From assembly GCF_000372725.1 (NCBI RefSeq), contig NW_005199601.1, positions 683,868-747,867 of the forward strand: a stretch of DNA of 64,000 nucleotides, given 5' to 3'. Source of the stretch: Emiliania huxleyi CCMP1516 (taxonomy: Eukaryota > Haptophyta > Isochrysidales > Noelaerhabdaceae). Positions 21,664-31,028 of the stretch are shown piece after piece. Under the pieces are notes generated by a model. It did not search any database. It had not been told where the DNA came from and saw only the letters and a program-made list of their open reading frames with translations. Positions within the stretch are counted from its first letter, which is position 1. Every line of letters starts with the position of its first letter. Position numbers and translations under genes: made by a program.

Positions 21664-22014
21664 TGGCACGGACAGGGTGGAGTGACCATCCTCTCAGCGT
21701 ACCTTCATTTTGAAAAAAGCGAAAATGGGTATATTACCAAAAGCTCACTGTAGGGCGCGTGGGGTAGTGTGTGCGGTGTCGCTGTGCCCCCTGTGCCCTG
21801 ACACACATACACGTACCGTCCAAACCAGAGAACCGTGCGTTTGGTACGTACATACGTACGGGTACGCTGTGCTGCACTCTCTCCGAAGTTCTCTCCGTAA
21901 CTGTGTCGTGTTGCCCTTTACCGAGTCGAGATCGCTGAGCTCTCGGTCAACGTTCCTCGTAAGTCTGCCTCCTGCGCGGTCTCTTTCGTCTGCGCGCGCT
22001 ATCTCCTCTGCCTC
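21664..22014. other. Convergent intergenic region
   Basis: Shared 3' flank of the dioxygenase and the phosphatase. AT-richer sequence near 21700-21740 may hold a polyadenylation region; nothing else is seen. Confidence 0.4.
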
Positions 22015-22917
22015 TCACTTGTCGACGGTTCCGTCGCCTCCCTGTCGGCGCCTCTCTCGCCGGGCCTTCTTCGCCTCGTCTCGCCTGCGGTGCTTCTCCC
22101 GCTTACCCTCCTCTCGCTTCTGATGCCGCTCCTCCTTGTTGCTGCCGGCAGGGCGCTGGCTGCGGCGGCAGTTTGGCGAGCGCGAGATGGCGGCAGTTCC
22201 GCCGCTGCTGCCGGCGTAGCACCAGGTTGTGGTTGCGTTCACGGCCACGAGCCTCCAGTCCCCGCGGCTGCGCGAGCCCTCTGGCAGGACGAGCGCCGTG
22301 AGCTGGCCTCCGTACACGCACCCCGTGTCGATGCCGGTGGCGAAGGGGTGGAGCTGCAGCCGGCGGCGCGAGTCGTGCCCAAAGATGACGTGCGTCGGCC
22401 CGCGCCAGCTCGCCGCCCACGAGACGGCCCCGGCCGTTGGCGAAGGCAGGCCGGCGGCATCGAGGCTCCGCATCGCCGTCAGGTCGGCATGCTGCTGCTG
22501 TGCGAGCGGGACGCCCGCGCGCAGCCCTGCGTGCGCGACGATGGCGTTATGCTCCGGCAGCGCCAATCGGTCGGGCCGGCCGCGCAGCCACTCCACCTCG
22601 CCGCGCGTCAGCTGCTCGCCCGTCATTCTGTTGCCCTCGCCAGAGCCAGAGCGTTTTCCAGCGGGCACGCCCTGATCTCGCTGTTTCAGCCACGTGAGCA
22701 GGTTACGCTCGTGGTTGCCGACGAGTATCTCGCTGCCCGCTGCGGCTGCAGCCACAGTGTTGCGCGCAAGCCGCAGCGACGCAACTGGGTCGGGACCTTT
22801 GGAGATCACGTCGCCGACGAAGACGACCCTGTCACTCGGCCCGGGCGAGAGCCGGGCGAGCATCTGCTGCAGCTCTCGGTGGCAGCCATGGACGTCACCG
22901 ATGACCATCGTCCGCAT
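22015..22917 (-). CDS. ApaH-like metallophosphatase (ALPH type)
   Basis: A 300-residue phosphoesterase of the PPP superfamily. Motifs in order: GDVHGC (residues 7-12), GDVISKGP (~33-40), GNHE (~66-69), HAGLRAGVPL, then GHD and the ALPH hallmark ATGIDTGCVYGGQLTA. Bacterial ApaH splits Ap4A; eukaryotic ALPH enzymes are known to act on diadenosine polyphosphates, and a trypanosome member decaps mRNA. The last ~40 residues are strongly basic (KREKHRRRDEAKKARRERRR), which could be a nuclear signal or RNA-binding tail. ATG 22917 gives MRTMVIGDVHG, the expected N-terminus; upstream in-frame codons are simple sequence. An AAATTCTTC motif lies ~90 bases upstream. Confidence 0.9.
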   Translation of the reverse strand: MRTMVIGDVHGCHRELQQMLARLSPGPSDRVVFVGDVISKGPDPVASLRLARNTVAAAAAGSEILVGNHERNLLTWLKQRDQGVPAGKRSGSGEGNRMTGEQLTRGEVEWLRGRPDRLALPEHNAIVAHAGLRAGVPLAQQQHADLTAMRSLDAAGLPSPTAGAVSWAASWRGPTHVIFGHDSRRRLQLHPFATGIDTGCVYGGQLTALVLPEGSRSRGDWRLVAVNATTTWCYAGSSGGTAAISRSPNCRRSQRPAGSNKEERHQKREEGKREKHRRRDEAKKARRERRRQGGDGTVDK

Positions 22918-23002
22918 TTTAAGACGAGAGCTCGGGTGACTCGGGTGAGACTCGCTGACCGACGGGACACAGCAGGGCGCACAGCCAGGGGCGCACGTGC
23001 TG

Positions 23003-23014
23003 CAGAAGAATTTC
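23003..23014 (-). promoter_or_regulatory. Initiator-like motif upstream of ALPH gene
   Basis: Minus strand GGGAAATTCTTC, about 90 bases before ATG 22917, is a shortened form of the start-site motif seen elsewhere in the window. Confidence 0.3.
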
Positions 23015-23040
23015 CCGCAAAAGCTAGGGGTTCGTGGCAT

Positions 23041-23080
23041 GTGTGTGTGTGTGTGGGTGAGAGAGAGAGAGAGAGAGAGC
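23041..23080. repeat. (TG)n-(GA)n microsatellite
   Basis: A run of TG dinucleotides passes into GA dinucleotides in the 5' flank of the phosphatase gene. Confidence 0.9.
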
Positions 23081-23299
23081 AGAGAGAAAACCGCCAATGG
23101 CCGTTATCCGTTAGTGCGGACGTCGCCGCGGCTCGCCTCTGCCGCGGCGGCTGCTGCGCGCACGCGGCGGCGCCGCTCTCTCGCGAGACGGCTGGCGACG
23201 CGGCTCGCCGCCGACGTACGGTGCGCTCGTCCGACGGTCCGCAGCGTGGAGTGCGCGGCGCTGAGCGCCGCTCTGCGAGCGCCTCTGCGCCTGCACTGC

Positions 23300-23575
23300 C
23301 TGTCTCTGTTGCTGATGGTGGTGGTGGTGCTGCTGCTGCTGGTGCCGATGCTGCTGCTGGCGCGGCGCGGCTGTGCGACTGGGCTCGACGCGCGCGTCGC
23401 GAGCGTCTGACGCGGCGGGCGGCGTCGGGCAGGTGCGCTTCTCTCTCGGGTGGTGGTGGTGGTGCTGCTGCTGCTGCTGGTGGTGCAGATGCTGCTGCTG
23501 GTGCGGCGCGGCTCTCCGACGCGACTCGATGCGCGCGTCGCGGCTATCTGACGCGGCGGGCGGCGTCGCGGGCGG
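23300..23575. repeat. Tandem duplication of ~130 bases with GGT/GCT triplet runs
   Basis: Two adjacent copies share TGGTGGTGGTGCTGCTG, then GATGCTGCTGCTGG.GCGGCGCGGCT, then CGCGCGTCGCG and TCTGACGCGGCGGGCGGCGTCG. An open frame crosses them but no protein family is recognised, so coding is not claimed. Confidence 0.7.
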
Positions 23576-23640
23576 CAGCGGTGGTGGCTCGCGGGTGGAG
23601 GTGGAGGCTGGAGGCTGTGGTGGACTTTGAGTTTATTTCA

Positions 23641-24645
23641 TGGTCGAGTACGGGGACCGGGGGGTCAACCGGGAGGCAGGGGGCTCAACCAGGCGACGGA
23701 GGACCGTGGGCCATCGCGGGGACCAGCCCGTCCGGAGGACGCACTGGGTAGATCCGGATGGTCTTCACGCCGGTGGGAGGCACCGAGGCGTCTGGGACGC
23801 TCAGCTCTACCTTAAGCTCCTGAGGGGCGCGTGGTTGTAACCACGTAGTAGGACTACAGCCCACCACAGACACCCTCCCCCACTCCTCACGTGTGTTCAC
23901 ACCCTCACCCTCTCCTCTCTCCTCTCTCTCTCTCTCTCTCTCCTCTCTCTCCTCTTGTCTGTGCTGTCTGCCTGACTCAGGCACTCAATCTGCCGATGCG
24001 TGATTGTGTGTGGGCTGCTCCGAGGGGGCCCTCTGTGCGATCCGACGGGTAGGGGGGCTGTGCCCGGGCGGTGTCCGGTGTGGAGTCCCCTTCTGATCCC
24101 GCCTGGGATGTTGGGTGTGAGGTTGTGGCGGCTTCGATCCCAAGGGGGGGAGCTGATCCCACTCAATAACCAACTCTCAGGGGCAGTAGGTGGGCGAGCT
24201 TCAGGCACGCTCATCTCGATCGTCAAGACGTTGCTACGCGCGGTCTTCCGCGGGGGGAGCTGCGTCGACGGGTGCGGGACCGCGGCGCAGCCAGTGCCGC
24301 GGCGAGGCCTCCGGCTGTTTGCGGCGGGCGGGTTGCTGCTCGCTGCGATGGCGAAAAACTCGTCTCGCCACACGCCAAGGGCTTATGCTCTGGCGAGACG
24401 TGAGGCGCATGCGCCCAGGAGGGGAGGGGGCATGTGTAAGACACTGCTAGAGATGCCTTTCGGGGCCCAGAGATAAAACTTCTGTGATGCCATGCGTGAC
24501 CTAGTAGTGTCCCCAGCTATGGGCGTGTCCACGTTGGAGCCAGGTGTGGTGTGGGCGCGAGAATAGCTCCGCCGTTCATGGAGGCAACCGATGCGAGTCG
24601 ACTGGTGTGTGTCGTCGTGGTTTCGTATCAAGAATTCTCTCTCTC
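23641..24645 (+). mobile_element. Dispersed retro-type repeat, copy A
   Basis: A ~1 kb sequence repeated at 24769-25752, with a partial inverted copy at 43462-43602. Shared landmarks include GGTAGATCCGGATGGT.TTCAC, GGGTAG-GGGG-CTGTGCCCGGGCGGTGTCCGG, ATGGCGAAAAACTCGTCTCG and a common 3' end, TGGTTTCGTATCAAGAAT. Each copy ends in a different simple repeat (CT here). A fixed 3' end followed by microsatellite is typical of non-LTR retroposition. No enzyme is encoded. Confidence 0.65.
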
Positions 24646-24768
24646 TCTGTGTGTGGGTGGGTGGGAGAGAGATCAACGACATGAGGTGAAGCTATGAGGA
24701 GGAGGATCGGGTCTGGATCAGTGATGAGGAGAAAGGTCGGTCGAGTACGAGGTCGAGAGGGATCGTGG

Positions 24769-25752
24769 TCGAGTACGAGGAGTCGAGGACTGGGGGGGGG
24801 AGGGGGTTCAACCTGGCGACGGAGGACAGTGGGCCATCGCGGGAACGGGTGCGTCCGGAGGGCGAACCCGGTAGATCCGGATGGTTTTCACACCGGTGGG
24901 AGGCACCGAGGCGTCGTGGGGACGCTCTTCTGTTCGGTCGACGCTGGATCGTCCACTGAGAACCCAGTGGTTGTCACCACTTTGTATGCTTTTAATATTA
25001 ACCTTGCGAACTCGCCCCCCCCGGCAGGGCTATGCAACCGTGACCAGTGTGTGCTGTCTACGCCTGATCCAGGCGTGAAATCTGCCGATGCGTGATCTGT
25101 GTGTGGGCCGCTCTGTGAGGGGTCCAGGCATTGTCCGACGGGTAGGGGGTCTGTGCCCGGGCGGTGTCCGGTGCGGAGTCTCTCTCTGATCCCGCCTGTG
25201 ATGTTGGGTGCGAGGTCGTGGAAGCTTCGATCCCAAGGGGAGGAGCCGATCCCACTCGTAACCAACTCTCAGGGGCAGTAGGTGGGCGAGCCTCAGGCGC
25301 CGAGGCGCGCTCATCTCGATCGACAAGGCGTGGCTACGCGCGGCCTTCCGCGGGGGGAGCTTCGTCGACGGGTGCGGGACCGTGGCGCAGACAGCGCTGC
25401 GGCGATGCCTCCGGCTGGTGCGGCGAGTGGCTTGCTGCTCGCTGCGATGGCGAAAAACTCGTCTCGTCGCACACCAAGGGCTTATGCTCTGGCGAGACGT
25501 GAGGCGCATGCGCCCAGGAGGGGAGGGCGCATGCGTAACGACGCTGCTAGAGATGCCTTTCGGGGCCCAGAGATAAAACTTCTGATGCCATGCGTGACCT
25601 AGTAGTGTCCCCAGCTATGGGCGTGTCCACGTTGGAGCCAGGTGTGGTGTGGACGCGAGAATAGCTCCGCCGTTCATGGAGGCAACCGATGCGAGTCGAC
25701 TGGTGTGTGTCGTCGTGGTTTCGTATCAAGAATACTCACTCACTCACTCACA
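24769..25752 (+). mobile_element. Dispersed retro-type repeat, copy B
   Basis: Tandem neighbour of copy A in the same orientation. Differences are scattered substitutions and small indels. The 3' end TATCAAGAATA is followed by a (CTCA)n tail. Confidence 0.65.
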
Positions 25753-26246
25753 CGTGATGCATGCGCACATGCTACATGCTACATGCACATGCACACACGT
25801 ACATGCACATGTGCATGTTTGGCTTGTTGGGCCCAAAAGGGCCTCGCAATAGGGTCGTCGCCTAGGTTATTGTTCAGTTAGTTTGTACACCGATGCCGAG
25901 CAAAACTTCGGTTGCTGAAAGCCAGCTTGCCCAGCAGCGTCGACTCGGTGGCACGCATGCTCTCGACGCGACTCGTCAACTCAACTCGCCGTCGGGGGTG
26001 AGAGAAATCGCTTGGCCTTTATACGTTTTTCTCGCCCAGTACTATCTATATTCTTTTTCCGTATTCTTTCCGTATTCTTGTCCCAAACAGGGTCTATATT
26101 CTCGAATATGCCAAGAATACAGCTCCAAATCGGGCCTATATTCTCAAATATTCTTTATATTCCCGCTGAAAATCGCTCACCGACAACGATTTGAGATTTG
26201 GCCAGCAGTGCCCGCCAGCGCCGCAGCGCCACAAGCGAGAAGCGTG
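25753..26246. other. Non-coding, AT-richer stretch with TATATTCT repeats
   Basis: Short ATGCACATG-rich repeats are followed by an unusual AT-rich segment (26040-26170) in which TATATTCT or GTATTCTT recurs at least six times. It lies downstream of the ankyrin/U-box gene. Confidence 0.5.
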
Positions 26247-28655
26247 TCAGGTGCGAGCGGCTTCTTGCCACTGTCGGATCATCCGGCGGTGTGTGTGATT
26301 TGGGATGAGCCGAGTGAATTCGAGCTCCTCGCCCGTAAGAGGGCTGGTCGACTTGGTCGCGAGCCAGCGCTCGATCGCCGTCCGCTCGTATGAGTGCCCA
26401 TCCGCCGCCATCACCGGGTCGACCATCACCTCGGTTGTGATCGGGCAAATGAAGTCGTCCGGCGGCTCCTCCTCTTCCACCGAAGGCGGCCTCCCTGCAG
26501 CCAAAGACGTTGACACTTGCTCGTCGGGCGCCCGCCTCTCCTCCTCCAACCTCGCGCTCTCCTCGAGCGCCGCCGCCAACTCCGCCTCCTCCGCCGCCGC
26601 CAGCGCTGCCTCATCCTCGGGCTCCCGCGACGGCCCAGCGCCGCCCCCGCCGCCCTTCCCCTTCTTCTTCTTCTTCCCCTTCTTGCTCTCCTTCGCGCGC
26701 TCCCCCGCCTCCTTCTCCTTCTCCTCCTCCGCCAGCAGCGCCTCGGCATGCCGCGCCGCCTCCGCCTCTGCCGCCGCTCTCTCCGCCTCCCTCGCCTCCG
26801 CCTCCCACGCCGCCTTCTCAGCCGCCGCCTCCGCCGCCGCGAGGGCGCGCAAGCACTCGGCGTGGCCCTTCTCCTTGGCCGCCTGCAGCGCTGTCTTGCC
26901 GTCAACATTGCGCGCCGCAGCAGCTGCGCCCGCCCGCAGCAAGCGCCGCACGACGGCGGAGTGGCCTTCGTTGGCGGCGCGCATCAGCGCGGTGACGCCT
27001 TTCCTGCTCTGCAAGTTGACCTCCGCGCCGTGCCGGATCAGCAACTCGACCACCCGCTCGTGGCCGCTGCGGGCGGCGACCATCAGCAGCGTGATGCCAC
27101 TCACCTCGCCTCTCTCGTACGTCGCGTCGGCCCGCCCGCCGCCCTCAAGCCACGCCAGCACCGCCTCCTCCTCGCCTCGCTCAGCCGCTGCCACGACCTC
27201 GTCGGGGGCTGCCAGGACAGAAGCGCCGCCGGAGGAAGCGCCGCCTGCGCCTCTGCCGCCGACTGCCCTCGCCGTGGGCCGTCCCGCCACGACCGACTCC
27301 TTGACGTGCTGCCGGAACGCCTCGACGCACTCGGCGTTGCCCTTCTCCTTGGCCAGCTGCAGCGCCGTCTTGCCGCGCACACTGCGCGCCGTCGAATCTG
27401 CACCCGCCCGCAGCAAGCGCCGCACGACGGCGGGGTGGTTGAAGAGGGCGGCGTGCATCAGCGCGGTGACGCCTTTGCTGTCCTGCAGGTTGATCTCAGC
27501 GCCGTGCCGCAGCAGCAGCTCGACCACCCGCTCGTGGCCGTAGCTGGCGGCGTGCATCAGCGCGGTGAAGCCGCCACTGTTCTGCAGGTTGACGTCAGCG
27601 CCGCGCCGTATCAGCAAGTCGACCATCCGCTCGTGGCCTGCGCCGGCGGCGCCCATCAGCAGCGTGATGCCGCTCACGCCGCTTCTCTCGTACGTCGCGT
27701 TGACCCGCCCACCACTGTCGAGCCACGCCAGCACCGCCTCCTCCTCGCCACGCTCCGCCGCTACCACGATCGCATCGGGGGCTGCCACGCCACCGCTCGG
27801 CGCCCGCCCCGCCGCCACCGCTGGAGATGGCGTCTTCGCGACTCTCGATCCAGCCGAGGAAGCGCCGCCGGAGGAAGCGCCGCCTGCGCCTGCACCGCCG
27901 GCTGCCGTCGCCGCGGGCCGTCCCGCCACGACCGACTCCTTGACGTGCTGCCGGAACGCCTCGACGCACTCGGCGTAGCCCTCCTCCTTGGCCAGCTGCA
28001 GCGCCGTGCTGCCGCGCTCACTGCGCGCCGCAGTGTCTGCGCCCGCCCGCAGCAAGCGCCGCACGACAGCGGGGTGGCCGAAGAAAGCGGCGGTCATCAG
28101 CGCGGTGCCGCCTCTGCTGTCCTGCAGGTTGACCTCTGCGCCGTGCCGTATCAGCAAGTCGACCAGCCGCTCGTGGCCTTCCTGGGCGGCGGCCGTCAGC
28201 GCGGCGCCACCGAAGCTGTTCTGCAGGTTGACCTTCGCCCCGTGCCGTATCAGCAGCTCGACCACCCGCTGGTGGCCGTTGGCGGCGGCGACCATCAGCA
28301 GCGTGAGGCCGCTCACGCCGCCTCTCTCGTACGTCGCGCCGGCCCGCCCACCACTGTCGAGCCACGCCAGCACCGCCTCCTCCTCGCCTCGCTGAGCCGC
28401 TGCGATGACCTCATCGGAGACTGCCGCGGCACCGCTCGACGCTCGCTCCGCCGCCGCCGGCGACAGATTACCCGGCCGCACCCGCACGCTCTCGCCGCCG
28501 CCCTCGAGCGCCACAGCGTACCGCCCGCCCTCGAAGCTCTGCGCCACGCCCCGCTGCCCGTTCAGCTCGGGGCGGGCCGAGAGCCCGCCGAGCTCGACTC
28601 GCTGGCCGAGCAGCGGCGCGTCGGCAGGCGACGTGCCACCTGCTTCGTGCAGCAT
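26247..28655 (-). CDS. Ankyrin-repeat U-box E3 ubiquitin ligase
   Basis: A single-exon protein of 802 residues. Residues ~15-60 form a small beta module (LNGQRGVAQSFEGGRYAVAL, then VRVRPGNL) common in algal ankyrin and MYND proteins. Three ankyrin blocks follow, each starting AAA.RGEEEAVLAWL(D/E)(S/G)GGR and carrying two to four repeats (TALM.AA..GH..VV..LLR.GA). The first two end in a linker containing ECVEAFRQHVKESVVAGRP. A charged, alanine-rich coiled region with a KKGKKKKKGKG stretch leads to a U-box (~725-795: DDFICPITTEVMVDPVMAAD, HSYERTAIERWL, TSPLTG, IPNHTHRRMI). The U-box recruits E2 enzymes and the ankyrins probably choose substrates; the target is unknown. ATG 28655 lies within an AT-rich TATTATATG sequence. 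Confidence 0.9.
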   Translation of the reverse strand: MLHEAGGTSPADAPLLGQRVELGGLSARPELNGQRGVAQSFEGGRYAVALEGGGESVRVRPGNLSPAAAERASSGAAAVSDEVIAAAQRGEEEAVLAWLDSGGRAGATYERGGVSGLTLLMVAAANGHQRVVELLIRHGAKVNLQNSFGGAALTAAAQEGHERLVDLLIRHGAEVNLQDSRGGTALMTAAFFGHPAVVRRLLRAGADTAARSERGSTALQLAKEEGYAECVEAFRQHVKESVVAGRPAATAAGGAGAGGASSGGASSAGSRVAKTPSPAVAAGRAPSGGVAAPDAIVVAAERGEEEAVLAWLDSGGRVNATYERSGVSGITLLMGAAGAGHERMVDLLIRRGADVNLQNSGGFTALMHAASYGHERVVELLLRHGAEINLQDSKGVTALMHAALFNHPAVVRRLLRAGADSTARSVRGKTALQLAKEKGNAECVEAFRQHVKESVVAGRPTARAVGGRGAGGASSGGASVLAAPDEVVAAAERGEEEAVLAWLEGGGRADATYERGEVSGITLLMVAARSGHERVVELLIRHGAEVNLQSRKGVTALMRAANEGHSAVVRRLLRAGAAAAARNVDGKTALQAAKEKGHAECLRALAAAEAAAEKAAWEAEAREAERAAAEAEAARHAEALLAEEEKEKEAGERAKESKKGKKKKKGKGGGGGAGPSREPEDEAALAAAEEAELAAALEESARLEEERRAPDEQVSTSLAAGRPPSVEEEEPPDDFICPITTEVMVDPVMAADGHSYERTAIERWLATKSTSPLTGEELEFTRLIPNHTHRRMIRQWQEAART

Positions 28656-28759
28656 ATAATATGTATGTGTACTAGTGTTGAAAATCGTGCACGGTGCTGC
28701 TCAAACGACACATGCGCTGCTCCCCAGTCACGCTCGAGCGTGAAATCATTCGTCACCTG

Positions 28760-28967
28760 CCCCGGTCCTCACTGGCTTGCCGGGGTCATGGGCCCCCCCC
28801 CTCTAGCGCCGCCGGAGGCGGCGTAGCTTCCGAGAAGCTCGGTCAGACACACGGGGGAGAGACGGACACCACATCATTACGAATGACGCAAAAATACGTC
28901 ACGGAGAGCGTGTAGAATGGCTAATTTCGCCGAGAGCGCGCCGCGGGCGCACCTGGTATACGGCCCC
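28760..28967. repeat. Perfect 208 bp direct repeat, copy 1
   Basis: Bases 28760-28967 recur at 29012-29219 with no difference that I can see; 44 bases separate the copies (period 252). The unit holds CGCCGCCGGAGGCGGCG and TGACGCAAAAATACGTCA, two short inverted repeats. No gene or RNA is recognised in it. Confidence 0.9.
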
Positions 28968-29011
28968 GGAATGAGTCACTGATTAAAGTTGGGCGCCTTT
29001 GGTCGAGGCTT

Positions 29012-29219
29012 CCCCGGTCCTCACTGGCTTGCCGGGGTCATGGGCCCCCCCCCTCTAGCGCCGCCGGAGGCGGCGTAGCTTCCGAGAAGCTCGGTCAGAC
29101 ACACGGGGGAGAGACGGACACCACATCATTACGAATGACGCAAAAATACGTCACGGAGAGCGTGTAGAATGGCTAATTTCGCCGAGAGCGCGCCGCGGGC
29201 GCACCTGGTATACGGCCCC
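29012..29219. repeat. Perfect 208 bp direct repeat, copy 2
   Basis: Second copy of 28760-28967; flanking sequences diverge completely on both sides. Confidence 0.9.
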
Positions 29220-29784
29220 CATTTTCCTCCCCTGGGCCCCCCGTCCGGGACCGCTCCGGGACGCACGCCGGCGAAGGCGCGAAGCACCATCCGGGAGGCG
29301 GTAAGCCGTCGTCGCCCGGCGCTGCATGCAGCACCGTGGCGATGGCGCTAAGAGGTTCCTCTTTTCCGCGCCCCCCCCCGCAAGGCGCGCGATACACACC
29401 ATCAAGCTGCTGCACGGCCCCGGCATCGCCTCCCCTGGCTTAGGCCTTAGCTAGACTGAGAGATATTGTGCACAAGGTTGGTCTCTACAATATATAAACT
29501 GACACTTTACCTCCAAGAGCTCGTCCCTCCTCCACGGCCATCCTCGGCCTCCTTCCTGAGTGTAGAGTGTGAGTGAGGGCCCCCGGCCGCGGCGCGGTGC
29601 GGCGGAGTCACAAATCCGACGGCAGAGCACCGGGACGCGGTCGGGCGATCTGAGGCCCAAGTAGGCGTATGCATTGCCCATCAGGGCTAGCACCTGGACC
29701 CATCAACAGGCGCTGCGGCGCCTGGGGACGAGGTGTTGTTCACACCTGAGGTAATGAAGTGGCATCCATGTCATCAACAAAGCC
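29220..29784. other. Non-coding stretch
   Basis: GC-rich sequence followed by a region that probably includes the 5' flank of the next gene (TATATAAACTGACA near 29490). No gene is supported. Confidence 0.4.
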
Positions 29785-31028
29785 ATGTCCATGAGTGCAC
29801 TGCTGCGGGAGCCCGCCGTTCTGCGCGCATCCCGCGCACTGCCCGAAACTTCTGGCAGCAGCGGCGGTGCCGGAAGCGACGGTGCCGGCAGCGCCGGCAA
29901 TTGCGGCGCGAGCAGCGGCGGCGCGAGCAATATTTGTGACGGTTGCGCCTACAGCCTGTTCCTCTTCATGATGCATGACGACGTCATGCTCTTGGTTCTG
30001 GAGCAGCTTCGTCTGTCCCGCGACGTGCCATCCCTTCTCTCTTGCCTGGCGTGCTCGCGCCTGCTCGCGTGCCTCACCCGGCAGGTCCTCCGCCAACACT
30101 TCCCGCTCTTCGAGCTGCTGCCCGAGCTGCTCGCCCTCCCCGCGCACCTGCAGTCGCACGTGAGCGAGCGGTGCAAGGTGCACCTCTCCGCCGGACGCCT
30201 CCCGGGCGGCCTTCTGCGCGACGGCTTGTACGCCGCCGTCCAGCGGCTGCTGCAGGGCGAGCTGCCGCCCGACGTGGAGTGGCTGGTCGTGCAGCAGTGG
30301 AGCAGCACGCTCGAGCAGGAGCTGCACGCGACGGCAGAGGCGCACCGCCGCTGGCGCATCGGGTACGTGGGCATGCCCCCCGGACGCTACTACCGCCTCG
30401 GCGGGCTCGACGACAAGGGCGCGTCGGAGCACTGGTTCCGCTTCCGAGGGGAGGAGGCGTCGGTGGCAGACTTCTTTGCAGAGAAGAGGCAGCAGCCGCT
30501 CCGGCGGCCGCAGCTGCCCTGCATCCTCGCGGGGCCCCGCTCGAACCCGGGCCTCATCCGCCTCCCGCTCGAGCTGCTCCGGTGCGAGAAGCCCTCACGC
30601 ACACCCACCACACTGACACACACGCACGCACGCACGCACGCACCCCCCCCCCCCCACACACACACACCTCACCCACGCGCACTGGGCCTTGCACTGTTAA
30701 TGACGTGGGGCTCACGCCGCGCCGGCGGTCGCGAAGGCCTCCTCACACACCGCCCTCTCGGATCGGCAGGTTCGAGGAGCCGCATGACGCGGCCGCCCGC
30801 CCGCCGCAGCCTGACGAGGTCGCGGCGATGCCGCCCGCCCTCCGCGGGCTGGTCGAGTACATCTGCCGAGGCGCGGAGCGAGAGCGCGACACGCCGGACG
30901 CGGGTGGGTGTCCGCTCACTCGGCGCGGTCGTGATTCCGAACTAGGCGCGGAAACCAAGAGCGAGCCGGCTGCTTCGGTCTGGCCCGACGGGCCATACAG
31001 CGCGGACGGGCTCTACTTCTTGTGCTGA
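29785..31028 (+). CDS. PAZ-like domain protein with F-box-like N-terminal region
   Basis: The first exon (29785 to about 30579) reads a helical, leucine-rich stretch (VMLLVLEQLRLSRDVPSLLS, VLRQHFPLFELLPEL) that could be F-box-like. It then reads EEASVADFFAEKRQQPLRRP and QLPCILAGP...LIRLPLELLR, which closely resembles the second half of a PAZ domain (TVAEYF..KY...L.YP.LPCL.VG....LPLEL). A GT-AG intron of about 190 bases, rich in ACAC and GCAC, leads to FEEPHDAAARPPQPDEV and a stop at 31028. PAZ domains bind the 3' end of small RNAs in Argonaute and Dicer. No PIWI, MID or RNase III part follows, so this is either a stand-alone PAZ-like protein or a truncated relative. ATG 29785 or 29968 could be the start. 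Confidence 0.55.

Noticed and set aside
26517-28826. Long plus-strand open frame (~770 codons)
   Set aside because: Antisense shadow of the ankyrin/U-box gene; GC-rich codon use keeps it open, and it contains no recognisable domain.
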